A stretch of 61,228 bases of DNA, taken from positions 1-61,228 of the forward strand of contig QHYI01000158.1 of the NCBI GenBank assembly GCA_003223245.1, read 5' to 3'. The notes under the pieces were generated by a model. It saw only the letters and a list, made by a program, of their open reading frames with translations, was not told the DNA's origin and ran no database searches. The position numbers and the translations under genes are program-made. This document shows, piece by piece, positions 42,639 through 51,620 of the stretch. This DNA comes from Acidobacteriota bacterium (GTDB lineage Bacteria > Acidobacteriota > Terriglobia > Acidiferrales > UBA7541). How positions within the stretch are numbered: position 1 is the first letter of the stretch; the number at the start of each line of letters is the position of its first letter.

Positions 42639-43484
42639 GTGGATCTGTTCGAAGAAATCGTGAAGATGAGGCGCGGGGGGCAGCGCGGGGCGCTGGCCAC
42701 TATCGTGCACACGAACGGCTCGATTCCGAGCTATGAGAGTTCGCGAATGCTGGTGCGCGAAGACGGCTCGATGGCGGGAACCATTGGCGGCGGCTGCGTG
42801 GAGGCGGAAGTCTGGGCGGCGGCGAAAGAAGTGATGCAGAAGGAAGCCCCCCGCAAGATGGTGTTCCATCTCAACAATGAAGCCAGCTACGACAACGGGC
42901 TGATTTGCGGCGGCACGTTGGAAGTTTTCGTCGAGCCGATTCTGCCGCAGCCGGTGGCGTATTTGTTCGGCGGCGGGCACGTTTCGATGGCGGTGGCAAG
43001 AGCAGCGCATGCGGCGGGCTTTGGTATTGCGGTGGTGGACGATCGCGAAGCGTTCGCCAACAAAGAGCGCTTCCCGATGGCGCAGGAAGTTTTCACGAGC
43101 TATGAGGAGGCCTTCGAGAAAATCAAGCCGAGCCCGGCGAGCTACCTCGTCATTGTTACGCGCGGTCACAAAGAAGATATGCGCGTGCTGGCCTGGGCCG
43201 TGCGAACCGACGCGCGCTACGTGGGGATGATCGGCAGCAAGCGCAAAGTGCTTTCGGTCTACGAAGCGCTGGAGAACGAGGGCTACAAGCCGGAAGAATT
43301 CGAACGCGTGTATGCGCCGATGGGTCTGGAAATCGGCGCGCTTTCGCCGGAAGAGATTGCCGTCAGCATCACCGCAGAGCTCGTAGCCGCGCGGCGCAAC
43401 GTAGCCAACACCGAGCACAAGAAATTGAAGATGGAGCGAGCGGCGAGGATGCCATCCGCGGATAAAGTTTCCGCCGAGCGCTGA
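42639..43484 (+). CDS. XdhC/CoxI-family molybdenum-enzyme maturation protein
   Basis: 281 residues, GTG start. The N-terminal XdhC domain (ALATIVHTNGSIPSYESSRMLVREDGSMAGTIGGGCVEAEVW) is joined to a Rossmann domain (VAYLFGGGHVSMAVARAAHAAGFGIAVVDDRE, then TRGHKEDMRVLAWAVRTDARYVGMIGSKRK). Such proteins insert or sulfurate the molybdenum cofactor of xanthine dehydrogenase or CO dehydrogenase. No molybdo-hydroxylase gene is adjacent in the window, but mocA follows 10 nt later in the same operon, as is common. A C-terminal tail of about 20 residues is charged. Confidence 0.92.
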   Translation: MDLFEEIVKMRRGGQRGALATIVHTNGSIPSYESSRMLVREDGSMAGTIGGGCVEAEVWAAAKEVMQKEAPRKMVFHLNNEASYDNGLICGGTLEVFVEPILPQPVAYLFGGGHVSMAVARAAHAAGFGIAVVDDREAFANKERFPMAQEVFTSYEEAFEKIKPSPASYLVIVTRGHKEDMRVLAWAVRTDARYVGMIGSKRKVLSVYEALENEGYKPEEFERVYAPMGLEIGALSPEEIAVSITAELVAARRNVANTEHKKLKMERAARMPSADKVSAER

Positions 43485-43493
43485 AAGGGAGAC

Positions 43494-44081
43494 ATGCTGG
43501 CCGCCGTCATCCTCTCCGGCGGGGCCTCGAGCCGCATGGGCTCGCCCAAGGCGCTACTTCCCTACCAGGGCCGGCCCTTCCTTGAACATTTGCTCGAAAT
43601 CACCATGCGGCCGGAAATTGGCGCGCGGAAAGTGGTGCTGGGCGCAGATGCGGATTCGATCGCGAAAGCCATCCCGCTGAAAGCGAATGAAATGGTCATC
43701 AACCCGCAATGGGAGAAAGGGCAACTCAGTTCGATTCAGGCGGCAGTGCGGAAGCTGCCTGCGGGAACAGATGGCATGCTGCTCTGCCTGATCGATCATC
43801 CGTTGATCAGCTCCGCGCTCGTGACCGAATTGATCGAGCGATTCTATCAATCACGAAAATCCATTGTGCTGCCGGTTTACGAAAGGCGGCGCGGCCATCC
43901 GGTGATTTTTGCGGCGTCGTTGTATGACGAACTGCTGCGTGCGCCGCTGGAGACGGGGGCAAGAGCAGTCGTGTGGGCACACAACGACGACGTGGAAGAA
44001 GTTCGCACGAATGAAGAGGGCTGCGTGCTGAACCTGAATGACCCGGAAACCATGAACCGAGCAATTCGCGGAGAAAGCTAG
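43494..44081 (+). CDS. mocA: molybdenum cofactor cytidylyltransferase-like (MocA)
   Basis: 195 residues. The nucleotidyltransferase motif LSGGASSRMGSPKALLPY opens the protein. The metal-binding block CLIDHPLISSALV follows, where MocA enzymes have DQP or DHP, and GHPVIF comes later. It should attach CMP to molybdopterin for use by the enzyme served by XdhC. The start lies 9 nt after the xdhC stop, so the two are coupled. Its end overlaps by 4 nt with the convergent iron-sulfur scaffold gene. Confidence 0.9.
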   Translation: MLAAVILSGGASSRMGSPKALLPYQGRPFLEHLLEITMRPEIGARKVVLGADADSIAKAIPLKANEMVINPQWEKGQLSSIQAAVRKLPAGTDGMLLCLIDHPLISSALVTELIERFYQSRKSIVLPVYERRRGHPVIFAASLYDELLRAPLETGARAVVWAHNDDVEEVRTNEEGCVLNLNDPETMNRAIRGES

Positions 44082-44443
44082 TGAGGCGAGGAGAGTTTTT
44101 GAACCAGCGTTGTGACCGCGTCGGCGGCAAGTTGTGCGCCGTGAAAGGTTGCTGGCGGAAGACCGCCGAGCAAGGAAGAAAGAGAATCGGCAGTGATGGC
44201 GCGGGCTTCTGCGGGCGTGCGGCCGCGAAGTTGTTCGGTTAAGAGCGACGCGCAGGCAATTGCCGTGGTGCAGCCGCGGCAGAGGAAACGGGCCTCGGCG
44301 ATGCGGCCCGATTCGAAGCGCGCGGAGAGCTTGAGAATATCGCCGCAGACGGGATTCGATACTTCGACCGCAGCTGTGGCGTCCGCGAGTTCGCCGGCGT
44401 TGCGCGGGTTGCGGAAATGATCGAGAACAGCTTCGCTGAACAT
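44078..44443 (-). CDS. NifU/IscU-like iron-sulfur scaffold lacking the third ligand cysteine
   Basis: 121 residues. C33 in NPVCGDIL and C58 in LCRGCTTAIACASLL match the first two IscU ligands. The third should be a cysteine after H in LPPxxxHC. Here it is LPPATFHGAQLAADAV, so H101 is kept but the cysteine is Gly102. Both strands of the given sequence agree (codon GGC). An extra cysteine C64 is present. So the protein may carry a cluster differently or act as a carrier. It converges with mocA and overlaps its stop. Cytoplasmic. The context suggests service to the molybdo-enzyme genes. Confidence 0.85.
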   Translation of the reverse strand: MFSEAVLDHFRNPRNAGELADATAAVEVSNPVCGDILKLSARFESGRIAEARFLCRGCTTAIACASLLTEQLRGRTPAEARAITADSLSSLLGGLPPATFHGAQLAADAVTTLVQKLSSPH

Positions 44444-44556
44444 TTCTAAGTTCTCAGTCGTCAGTTGCCAGTTCGTAGTTTCACTTCTAGCAAGCTATCC
44501 TTCTGCGACAGTCTTGTTCTCTCGCCTTTCCCGGTTGTCCATCTTTCAGGATACGA

Positions 44557-45603
44557 CTATCGCGGCTCCGGGGCTTTCCTCGGAGGCAGATATTTTTTCT
44601 CGATCGAGGCGATAACCACGTAGTTGGGATCGACCATCTCGGTCAAATGGATTTTCGCCACCTTCGAAAGCAATTCATAGGCATCGAGCTCAGAAAGTCC
44701 GTAATCCGCGTGGATCCAATGGATGAGCTCGGTGACGGCGATGCGCAAGGCGTCATCTACGGGGCGATAGACTCCCGCGGCCATGATTTCCTTATCGTTT
44801 TCAAAGCGCGGCCAGCCGGTGCTCTTCCCTTTCACCAATTCGAATTGGAAGCGAGCGCGCATGGGCACTTCGACGGCACTGCCGGCAACTTCCCCATCGC
44901 CCATGGCAGCATGCCCATCGCCAAAATAAAAGAGCGCTCCGGGAACATTTACGGGAAGATAGAGCGTGTTTCCGGCAGAAACCTCGGTAGCGTCCATATT
45001 GCCGCCAAACTCCGCGGGAACCAGGGAGCTGCGAGCTTCGCCGTTGGCGGGTGCAACCCCAATGCACCCGAGAAAAGGATGCAGCGGAAAACTCACTTTG
45101 AAATCGGAATCGAGGGCCTGAAAGGTGGCCGTATTTTTCTCCATGTCGATGGGGTAAAACCACATGCGCTCGGGCAGCGGCTTTGTTTCCAGCACGGGCG
45201 TGTAATGTGTTGAATTGACGGCACCAAAGCCGGGAGAAAACGTGCCCACACCCTGCTTGCCATCGACTTGAAGATCAAGGATGCGGATGACGAGCGTATC
45301 GCCGGGCTCTGCGCCGTCAATATGGAACGGTCCGGTTAAAGGATTGTCGCCCTTCACCAGCGACATGCTGTCGCCAGGCTTCTGCAAAGCGTTACCAAAA
45401 CAATCGAGCGAATTGGCCTCCAAAATGTTCCCTGGCTTGACGTGCGCGACTGGCTGCGCGACGCCGAAGAGGTACTTCACATTGTCAATCGTGCCATGGA
45501 ATCGCACTACCTCTTTTCCAGCGCTTTGCGGCGAGGCGCTTTGGGCGAAGGCCAACGACGGCGCGACAAACGGCAGGAATAAGAAAAGACAAATTCTCGG
45601 CAT
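44557..45603 (-). CDS. acetamidase/formamidase-like exported protein
   Basis: 348 residues from ATG 45603 with GGAGGC 9 nt upstream. A signal peptide (CLFLFLPFVAPSLAFAQ) is present, which is unusual for formamidases. The FmdA_AmdA family blocks are seen: NSLDCFGNAL, GPFHIDGAEPGDTLVIRILDL, FPLHPFLGCIGVAP, GGNMDATEVSAGNTLYLPV and YFGDGHAAMGDGEVAGSAVE. It should hydrolyse a short amide such as formamide or acetamide, but exported members may have other roles. It is divergent from the amidohydrolase remnant. Open sequence further upstream is not counted as coding. Confidence 0.88.
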   Translation of the reverse strand: MPRICLFLFLPFVAPSLAFAQSASPQSAGKEVVRFHGTIDNVKYLFGVAQPVAHVKPGNILEANSLDCFGNALQKPGDSMSLVKGDNPLTGPFHIDGAEPGDTLVIRILDLQVDGKQGVGTFSPGFGAVNSTHYTPVLETKPLPERMWFYPIDMEKNTATFQALDSDFKVSFPLHPFLGCIGVAPANGEARSSLVPAEFGGNMDATEVSAGNTLYLPVNVPGALFYFGDGHAAMGDGEVAGSAVEVPMRARFQFELVKGKSTGWPRFENDKEIMAAGVYRPVDDALRIAVTELIHWIHADYGLSELDAYELLSKVAKIHLTEMVDPNYVVIASIEKKYLPPRKAPEPR

Positions 45604-45834
45604 ACGTAGACGCCTCCAAAAGCGACCCGCAGAGTCCAACACACGAGCAAAAGTTCTGTCAAATCGTGCCGCTCGGAATCTGAAACGTTTGTTGCAAATG
45701 TCGATTGAGTGTGGCATAAGCTGGCGCACTGCGGCGCAAATTGGCTAACCAGGGGTGTCCTTCGCTAGCTTCTGACCTTATTCGCGCCGCCGCAGGACCC
45801 TGAGCGGAGAGTGAAAGACATGAGGAGCGGAACA

Positions 45835-47272
45835 ATGAAAGCGATAGCAAGGAGTCTGCGCGTTCTCGGCTGGCTGGCGGCTTTGGCAGTTTCGACTGTG
45901 CCCATGGCGGCGCAAGAAAAACCCGCACCAGAAAAGCCTCCCGCCGAGTGGGATACCACCAAAGCACGCGGGCAAACGCGCGACATCGATTTCGACACCA
46001 ATGAAGGCACGTGGATGGCGCTCACGCTCTCGCCGGATGGTAAATGGATTGCTTTCGACTTGCTCGGTCACATTTACCGCGTGCCAGCAAGCGGCGGCAA
46101 AGCCGAATGCCTGACACAGGACTCCGGCATCGCTCTGAACATGCAGCCGCGCTACTCGCCGGACGGAAAAGCGATTGCGTTCATCAGCGACCGCAAAGGG
46201 CAAAACAATCTGTGGCTGATGGATGCCGATGGTAAAAATCCGCGCCCCGTATTCACCGACAAGACCTCGCGCGCGCGCAGTCCGGTTTGGACGCCGGATG
46301 GCAATTACATCATTGTGCAGCGGCAGGGCACGCGGCGGGAAAGCGGCCCGGAGTTCAATTGGTCGCTGGTCAGGTATCACCAAGGCGGAGGCGCAGGCGT
46401 CGAACTGGTAAGCAAAGATAAGTCGCCGGGCTGGCATTCGATTTCGCGCGACGGCAGATATCTCTATTTCGACGCGCAACTTTGCCCGCCGCTTCCGTTT
46501 GGGCACACGGATCCCATGCTCGGGTGCGCGCAATTGCGGCGCATGAATTTGCAGACGCGCAAAATCGAGGAAATCACCGGCGGGCAGGCCGAACAGCAGG
46601 ATCGCTGCTCGAGCGGCGGCGGCGTCGCGCCAGAAGTTTCTCCCGACGGGCGCTACGTGGCGTTTGGCCGGCGCATTCCGGACGGGCTGGAATCCTACAA
46701 GGGCCACACGTTTGGCCCGCGCACCGCGCTCTGGCTGCGCGACATGCAAACCGGAGAAGAGCGGCTGCTGATGGATCCCATCGAACTCGACGAGTCGGAA
46801 GAAATTTCGCGCCAGATGCCCATATTGCCGGGAATGGCCTGGACCGCCGACGGCAAATCCATGGTGATCTCGCAAGGCGGAAAAATTCGCCGGCTCTCCG
46901 TGGATAGCGGCAAAGTGGAAACCATTGCTCGCTGACATCATCGCGAACGGAGGCTACGGAGCGATTGGTTCGCACGGCCAAGCCCACGGCATCGGGTCGC
47001 ATTGGGAAGTGTGGATGCTTGCGAGCGCGCTGGGCAATATGGGAGCGCTGGAAGTGGCCAGCGTGCACGGTGCGCATTTCCTTGGCGCAGACAAAGATCT
47101 GGGCACGTTGGAACCGGGCAAGCTGGCCGATCTCATGGTGCTGAACGCCAACCCGCTTGAGGACATTCATAACACCGCGAACATCGCAATGGTCATGAAG
47201 GCGGGCACACTCTATGACGCCGACTCGCTCGACGAAATCTGGCCGGAGAAAAAACCGTTTGGTTCCCCGTAG
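45835..47272 (+). pseudogene. TolB-like/amidohydrolase fusion protein with large internal deletion and frameshift
   Basis: The first frame (45835-46935) has AGGAG 7 nt upstream of ATG, a signal peptide and WD40/TolB-like beta-propeller repeats (SPDGKWIAFDLLGHIYRV, YSPDGKAIAFISDRKGQNNLW, VSPDGRYVAFGRR). Intact relatives of about 1100 residues continue into an amidohydrolase domain. Here the propeller ends at KVETIAR with a stop at 46933-46935. In the next frame, from about 46929, only the end of an amidohydrolase remains (ADIIANGGYGAIGSHGQAHG, then LGTLEPGKLADLMVLNANPLEDIHN). The metal-binding central part, several hundred residues, is missing. Unlikely to be active as a hydrolase. Confidence 0.82.
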
Positions 47273-47307
47273 ATATTTACGACAAAAAGTAGCGCTGCCT
47301 CCTTTGC

Positions 47308-47313
47308 TAAAAT
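47308..47313 (+). promoter_or_regulatory. extended -10 of the BtuF-like gene, probably leaderless
   Basis: TGC (47305-47307) plus TAAAAT ends at 47313, six bases before GTG 47320. No ribosome-binding site of usual spacing is present. Confidence 0.5.
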
Positions 47314-47319
47314 GGGGGT

Positions 47320-48144
47320 GTGAGTGTTGTTAGAGCAAATCCGCGCCTGCGCATTGTTTCCCTGGCACCCAGCGCGACGTCGATTTTGTGTGCGGTTGGC
47401 GCGAAAAAGATGTTAGTCGGAGTGACGAAGTGGTGCGAGGATGTCGCTCCCGTCGGCGATCTGCCGAAGCTCGGCGATTGCTGGCACATGAAGTCAGTCG
47501 ATGACATTCTGCGGCTCAAGCCCACACTCGTGATCGGCTCGGTCCCCTATAAACAAGAAACGGTCGCCAAACTTTTGGAGCAGCCACTGAATTTTCTGGC
47601 GATGAACCCGCGATCGCTCGCGGACGTGTATGCAGACATTCGGTTGCTCGGAGGAATCGCCGGCTGCGCGAACGCCGCCGAAAGCCTTGTGAGGAAGATG
47701 CAGCGGGAATTTGCGGCCATCGAGCGAAAATCGAAAAACGGGGCGCCCGGACTGCGCGTGTACTGCGAAGCGTGGCCGAAACCGCGGATCAGTTCCCCGC
47801 CCTGGGTGGCGGAGCTGGTGCGTGTCTGTGGCGGCGAGATGGTTGTTCCAGCCGGCGAAAGAGTGAGCGAGAAGCAGGTTGCTGCGGCGAAGCCGGAAGT
47901 GGTCGTGCTGGCATGGGCCGCGGCGGGAGACCGGGCAAATCCCCGGAAAGTCTATGAAGTTCGTGAGTGGCAAGAGGTCCCGGCGATTCGAAACCGCCGC
48001 GTTCACGTGATCAGCGATGAATTGCTGAACACGCCCGGGCCGCCGCTGCTAAAGGGCGCAAGGGCTTTGCAGAAGCTGCTGCATCCCGAGCAAAACGAGA
48101 CCAGTGTGAAAAGGTTGGGAATGCCGATGGCCGCCCACCAATGA
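47320..48144 (+). CDS. BtuF/FecB-like cobalamin- or metal-complex-binding protein without signal peptide
   Basis: 274 residues from GTG 47320. It starts RIVSLAPSATSILCAVGAKKMLVGVTKWCED, the first lobe of periplasmic substrate-binding proteins of the cobalamin/siderophore group. DDILRLKPTLVIGSVPYKQETVAKLL and AAAKPEVVVLAWA are the usual second blocks. No signal peptide is present, so it is probably cytoplasmic, as in some orphan BtuF-like proteins. It overlaps the mutT gene by 4 nt (48141-48144). No ABC transporter genes are adjacent, so it may not serve import. Confidence 0.8.
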   Translation: MSVVRANPRLRIVSLAPSATSILCAVGAKKMLVGVTKWCEDVAPVGDLPKLGDCWHMKSVDDILRLKPTLVIGSVPYKQETVAKLLEQPLNFLAMNPRSLADVYADIRLLGGIAGCANAAESLVRKMQREFAAIERKSKNGAPGLRVYCEAWPKPRISSPPWVAELVRVCGGEMVVPAGERVSEKQVAAAKPEVVVLAWAAAGDRANPRKVYEVREWQEVPAIRNRRVHVISDELLNTPGPPLLKGARALQKLLHPEQNETSVKRLGMPMAAHQ

Positions 48145-48569
48145 GAACGGTTGTGGCGGCGGTCATCGAACGCCGTGACCGGCGGCTGCTAATTGGCCAG
48201 CGGCGGCGAAACGACACCTCAGCCTTGAAGTGGGAATTTCCCGGCGGAAAAGTGGAACGAGGCGAAACGCCCGAGGCCGCGCTTGCGCGCGAGTTGAAAG
48301 AGGAGCTTGGCGCTACGCTGGGCAAATGTCTACCCATTGGCCGCGTGGTTCACAAATATGCGGAAACTCCCGAGGAACTGGAGATTCTCTTTTTCGCTGC
48401 GGCGATTTCCGAAGGTGACCTCACTCCCCGCACGTTCGAAAAAGTCGAATGGGTCCTGCCGAAGGAACTCGGTAATTACGATTTCCTCGCAGCCAATGCG
48501 CGTTTAGTGGCCCATCTGGCGACAGGAAAAATCAAGCCGGGCGAGCTGCTTGAGGAAGCGCAACAATGA
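48141..48569 (+). CDS. Nudix hydrolase, MutT-like
   Basis: 142 residues. The Nudix box is GKVERGETPEAALARELKEE followed by LG, matching Gx5Ex7REUxEExGU. It begins MRTVVAAVIERRDRRLLIGQRR, typical of (deoxy)nucleoside triphosphate pyrophosphohydrolases that clear oxidised nucleotides such as 8-oxo-dGTP. The start is coupled to the BtuF-like stop. The end lies 28 nt from the convergent aceE gene. Confidence 0.92.
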   Translation: MRTVVAAVIERRDRRLLIGQRRRNDTSALKWEFPGGKVERGETPEAALARELKEELGATLGKCLPIGRVVHKYAETPEELEILFFAAAISEGDLTPRTFEKVEWVLPKELGNYDFLAANARLVAHLATGKIKPGELLEEAQQ

Positions 48570-48597
48570 GAACCGACCGGCTCAGGTTTCTATGGCG

Positions 48598-51321
48598 CTA
48601 ACACGTGATCGGATTGGGTTTTTCGGTGTTGATGCCGAGTTCCTTGATGGCTTTGTCCACCACGGACTTTTCGATTTTGCCGTCCAGGAACAGCTCATGC
48701 AGCGCAGCCAGGGTGATGAATCGCGAATCCACTTCGAAGAAGTCGCGTAACGCGGCGCGCCCCTCGCTGCGGCCAAAACCATCCGTTCCCAAAGTGCTAA
48801 GATGCCGCGGCATCCACTTGCTGACCATGCTAGGCAAAACTTTCAGGTAGTCCGTGGCGGCAACCAGCACTCCCGGCGCGTCCGCAAGGCATTGCGTGAG
48901 ATAGGGAACGCGCGGCTTTTCGACGGGATGCAGGCGGTTCCAACGCTCCGTCTCCATGCCGTCGTTGTAAAGTTCCTTGTAGCTCGTGACGCTCCAAACG
49001 TCGGCGGCCACTCCGTATTTCGTCTCGAGAATTTCCTGCGCGCGCAGCGCCTCATTCAAGATCGCGCCGCTGCCGAACAATTGAGCGCGCAGCTTGGCTT
49101 TGCCATTGGATGCGGCCCGGAAACGGTACATTCCGCGGAGAATGCCGTCTTTCACATCCCCCGGCATAGCAGGCATGGCGTACGGCTCGTTCATCACGGT
49201 CAGGTAGTAGAAAATGCTTTCGCCCTCTCGGTACATCCGGCGAATGCCATCCTGAATGATGACCGCAATCTCGTACGCAAACGCGGGATCGTACGCTTTG
49301 AGGTTGGGCACGGGAAGCGCGAGGACGTGGCTGTTGCCGTCCTGGTGCTGCAACCCTTCACCGGCAAGCGTCGTGCGTCCGGCCGTGCCCCCGAGCAAGA
49401 ACCCGCGCGTGCGCATATCCGCGGAGGCCCAGATAAAGTCCGCAATGCGCTGGAAGCCAAACATCGAATAGTAAATGAAGAAAGGAATCGTGTTGATGCC
49501 GTGCGTCGCGTACGCGGAACCCGCGGCAATGAAGGACGCCATCGATCCGGCTTCCGTGATGCCTTCCTCAAGAATCTGCCCGTCTTTCGCTTCCTTGTAA
49601 TAAAGCAAGGTGTTCACGTCCACGGGTTCGTACCGCTGGCCGCCGCTCGAATAAATGCCCACGGTGCGGAACAGTGATTCCATGCCGAACGTGCGCGCCT
49701 CGTCGGGAACAATGGGCACGATGAGCTTGCCAATCTCCGGGTCCTTGAGCATCTTCCGCAGCATCACCACAAACGCCATGGTCGTGGAAACTTCCCTGCC
49801 CTCGCTGCCCTCCAGGAACTCTTTTAAGAGATCGTCGTGCTCGGCAAGGAGCGGCTTCGCGCGCACTTTCCGCTGCGGGACGTAACCACCCAGCGCTTCG
49901 CGGCGCGCGCGCAGATAGCGAATCTCCTCGCTGTCTTCCGGCGGCCGGTAGAATGGAAGCTCGATGCAGTCTTCGTCGCTCAGCGGGATGCCGAAGCGCG
50001 AGCGGAATTCACGCAGCTCCTCTTCGTTGAGTTTTTTCTGCTGGTGCGTGACGTTCTTGCCTTCTCCAGCTTCGCCCAGACCGTAGCCCTTGATGGTGCG
50101 CGCCAAAATCACCGTGGGCGAACCTCCATGCTCGACGGCGGCCTTGTAAGCGGCGTAAACTTTGCGCGGATCGTGGCCGCCGAGGCGCAAGCGGCGCAGC
50201 GCTTCGTCAGGCAGCGGTTCGATTAGTTTCAGCAAGCGCGGATCGCCGCCGAAGAAATGTTCGCGCACGTACGCACCCGAAGAAACCACAAGTTTCTGGT
50301 ATTCCCCGTCGACCATTTCGCCCATGCGCTTGACGAGCAGACCTTCGGTGTCCCGCTCGAGAATAGGATCCCATTCGCTGCCCCAAAGCACCTTGATGAC
50401 GTTCCAGCCAGCGCCGCGGAACATGGACTCCAATTCCTGAATGATCTGGCCGTTGCCGCGCACCGGACCGTCGAGGCGTTGCAAGTTGCAGTTGACGACG
50501 AAAATCAAATTGTCGAGCTTTTCGCGTGATGCCAGCGTGATCGCGCCCAGCGATTCCGGCTCGTCCATTTCGCCGTCACCGACAAACGCCCACACCTTCG
50601 CGTCCGTGCTCGGCTTTAAGCCGCGATTTTCGAGATAGCGGTTGAAACGCGCTTGATAAATCGCCATGAGCGGGCTGAGGCCCATCGAAACGGTGGGAAA
50701 CTCCCAAAAATCGGGCATGAGCCACGGGTGCGGATAGGAAGAAAGTCCGCCGCCGGGCTTCAGCTCGCGCCGGAAGTTCTCGAGTTGCTCGGCGCTAATC
50801 CGGCCTTCGATAAAAGCGCGCGCGTAGATGCCCGGCGAAGCATGGCCCTGGAAATAAACAATGTCTCCCTCGAATTCTTCGGTGCGCGCGCGGAAGAAAT
50901 GGTTGAAGCCGACCTCGTAGAGCGTCGCGGCGGAAGCATACGTGGAGATGTGCCCGCCGATGTTGTGCTCGATGCGATTTGCGCGCACCACCATGGACAG
51001 CGCGTTCCATCGAACCAGGCTCTTGATTCGGCGCTCGAGTTCCTGGTCGCCTGGAAAGAGCGGCTGCAAGCGCGCAGGAACGGTGTTCGCGTAGGGCGTG
51101 TTCGCGCTGAACGGCAGGTCAATGCCGTTGACCGTCGCATGAGCGCGCAAGCGCTCCAAAATCTCCGCGGCCACTTCCGGACCACTGGTTTGCAGGACGG
51201 AGTCCAGTGATTCCAGCCACTCTTGAATCTCTATATCGTCAATCGTGTGCTGCGGCCGGACAGCCGTCTCGCTATTCGTTTCTGAATTTGTTCCTTCAAA
51301 TCGTGGTTGTACGGATGCCAA
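48598..51321 (-). CDS. aceE: pyruvate dehydrogenase E1 component, homodimeric type
   Basis: 907 residues from TTG 51321, which has GGGAG about 7 nt upstream; an in-frame start further up (51525) is less likely. The family begins with IDDIEIQEWLESLDSVL about 30 residues in. The thiamine-diphosphate motif is FVGDGEMDEPESLGAITLASREKLDNLIFVVNCN. Further AceE blocks include GGHISTYASAATLYEVGFNHFF, FIYYSMFGFQRIADFIWASADMRTRGFLLGGTAGRTTLAGEGLQHQDGNS and DGFGRSEGRAALRDFFEVD near the end. It decarboxylates pyruvate and passes acetyl to lipoyl-E2. The aceF and lpd genes are not adjacent. Length fits (about 890 in E. coli). Confidence 0.97.
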   Translation of the reverse strand: MASVQPRFEGTNSETNSETAVRPQHTIDDIEIQEWLESLDSVLQTSGPEVAAEILERLRAHATVNGIDLPFSANTPYANTVPARLQPLFPGDQELERRIKSLVRWNALSMVVRANRIEHNIGGHISTYASAATLYEVGFNHFFRARTEEFEGDIVYFQGHASPGIYARAFIEGRISAEQLENFRRELKPGGGLSSYPHPWLMPDFWEFPTVSMGLSPLMAIYQARFNRYLENRGLKPSTDAKVWAFVGDGEMDEPESLGAITLASREKLDNLIFVVNCNLQRLDGPVRGNGQIIQELESMFRGAGWNVIKVLWGSEWDPILERDTEGLLVKRMGEMVDGEYQKLVVSSGAYVREHFFGGDPRLLKLIEPLPDEALRRLRLGGHDPRKVYAAYKAAVEHGGSPTVILARTIKGYGLGEAGEGKNVTHQQKKLNEEELREFRSRFGIPLSDEDCIELPFYRPPEDSEEIRYLRARREALGGYVPQRKVRAKPLLAEHDDLLKEFLEGSEGREVSTTMAFVVMLRKMLKDPEIGKLIVPIVPDEARTFGMESLFRTVGIYSSGGQRYEPVDVNTLLYYKEAKDGQILEEGITEAGSMASFIAAGSAYATHGINTIPFFIYYSMFGFQRIADFIWASADMRTRGFLLGGTAGRTTLAGEGLQHQDGNSHVLALPVPNLKAYDPAFAYEIAVIIQDGIRRMYREGESIFYYLTVMNEPYAMPAMPGDVKDGILRGMYRFRAASNGKAKLRAQLFGSGAILNEALRAQEILETKYGVAADVWSVTSYKELYNDGMETERWNRLHPVEKPRVPYLTQCLADAPGVLVAATDYLKVLPSMVSKWMPRHLSTLGTDGFGRSEGRAALRDFFEVDSRFITLAALHELFLDGKIEKSVVDKAIKELGINTEKPNPITC

Positions 51322-51620
51322 TGCTCTTCTCCCACCAATTTTGCAATGTATTCTGTTTATTAGAATACACCGTGGCGCGTTTCTCTGCACGGTCACAAGA
51401 AATTTTGTTTCTCCGCGTTGACGGGACGCGAGCCCCTTCTGCCGCCCTAGGAACTTGCGACCCTTTTCCCAGATCCGCTGTCTGAACCGGTCTGAGCCTT
51501 TACGATACGATCTAGCCTGGGTCATTCCGAGGAGGCCAGCCTCCTGGCGGCAGGCTGGCGACGAGAAATCCTGGCTTGGTTCGAGCCTGTCTCGAGGACG
51601 ATGGGAACGATGCGGCGCAG

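Noticed and set aside
42519-43418. Long N-terminal extension of the zinc-type oxidoreductase on the minus strand
   Set aside because: This stretch is antisense to xdhC; the family start MKAIVF and a GGAGG site are at 42518.
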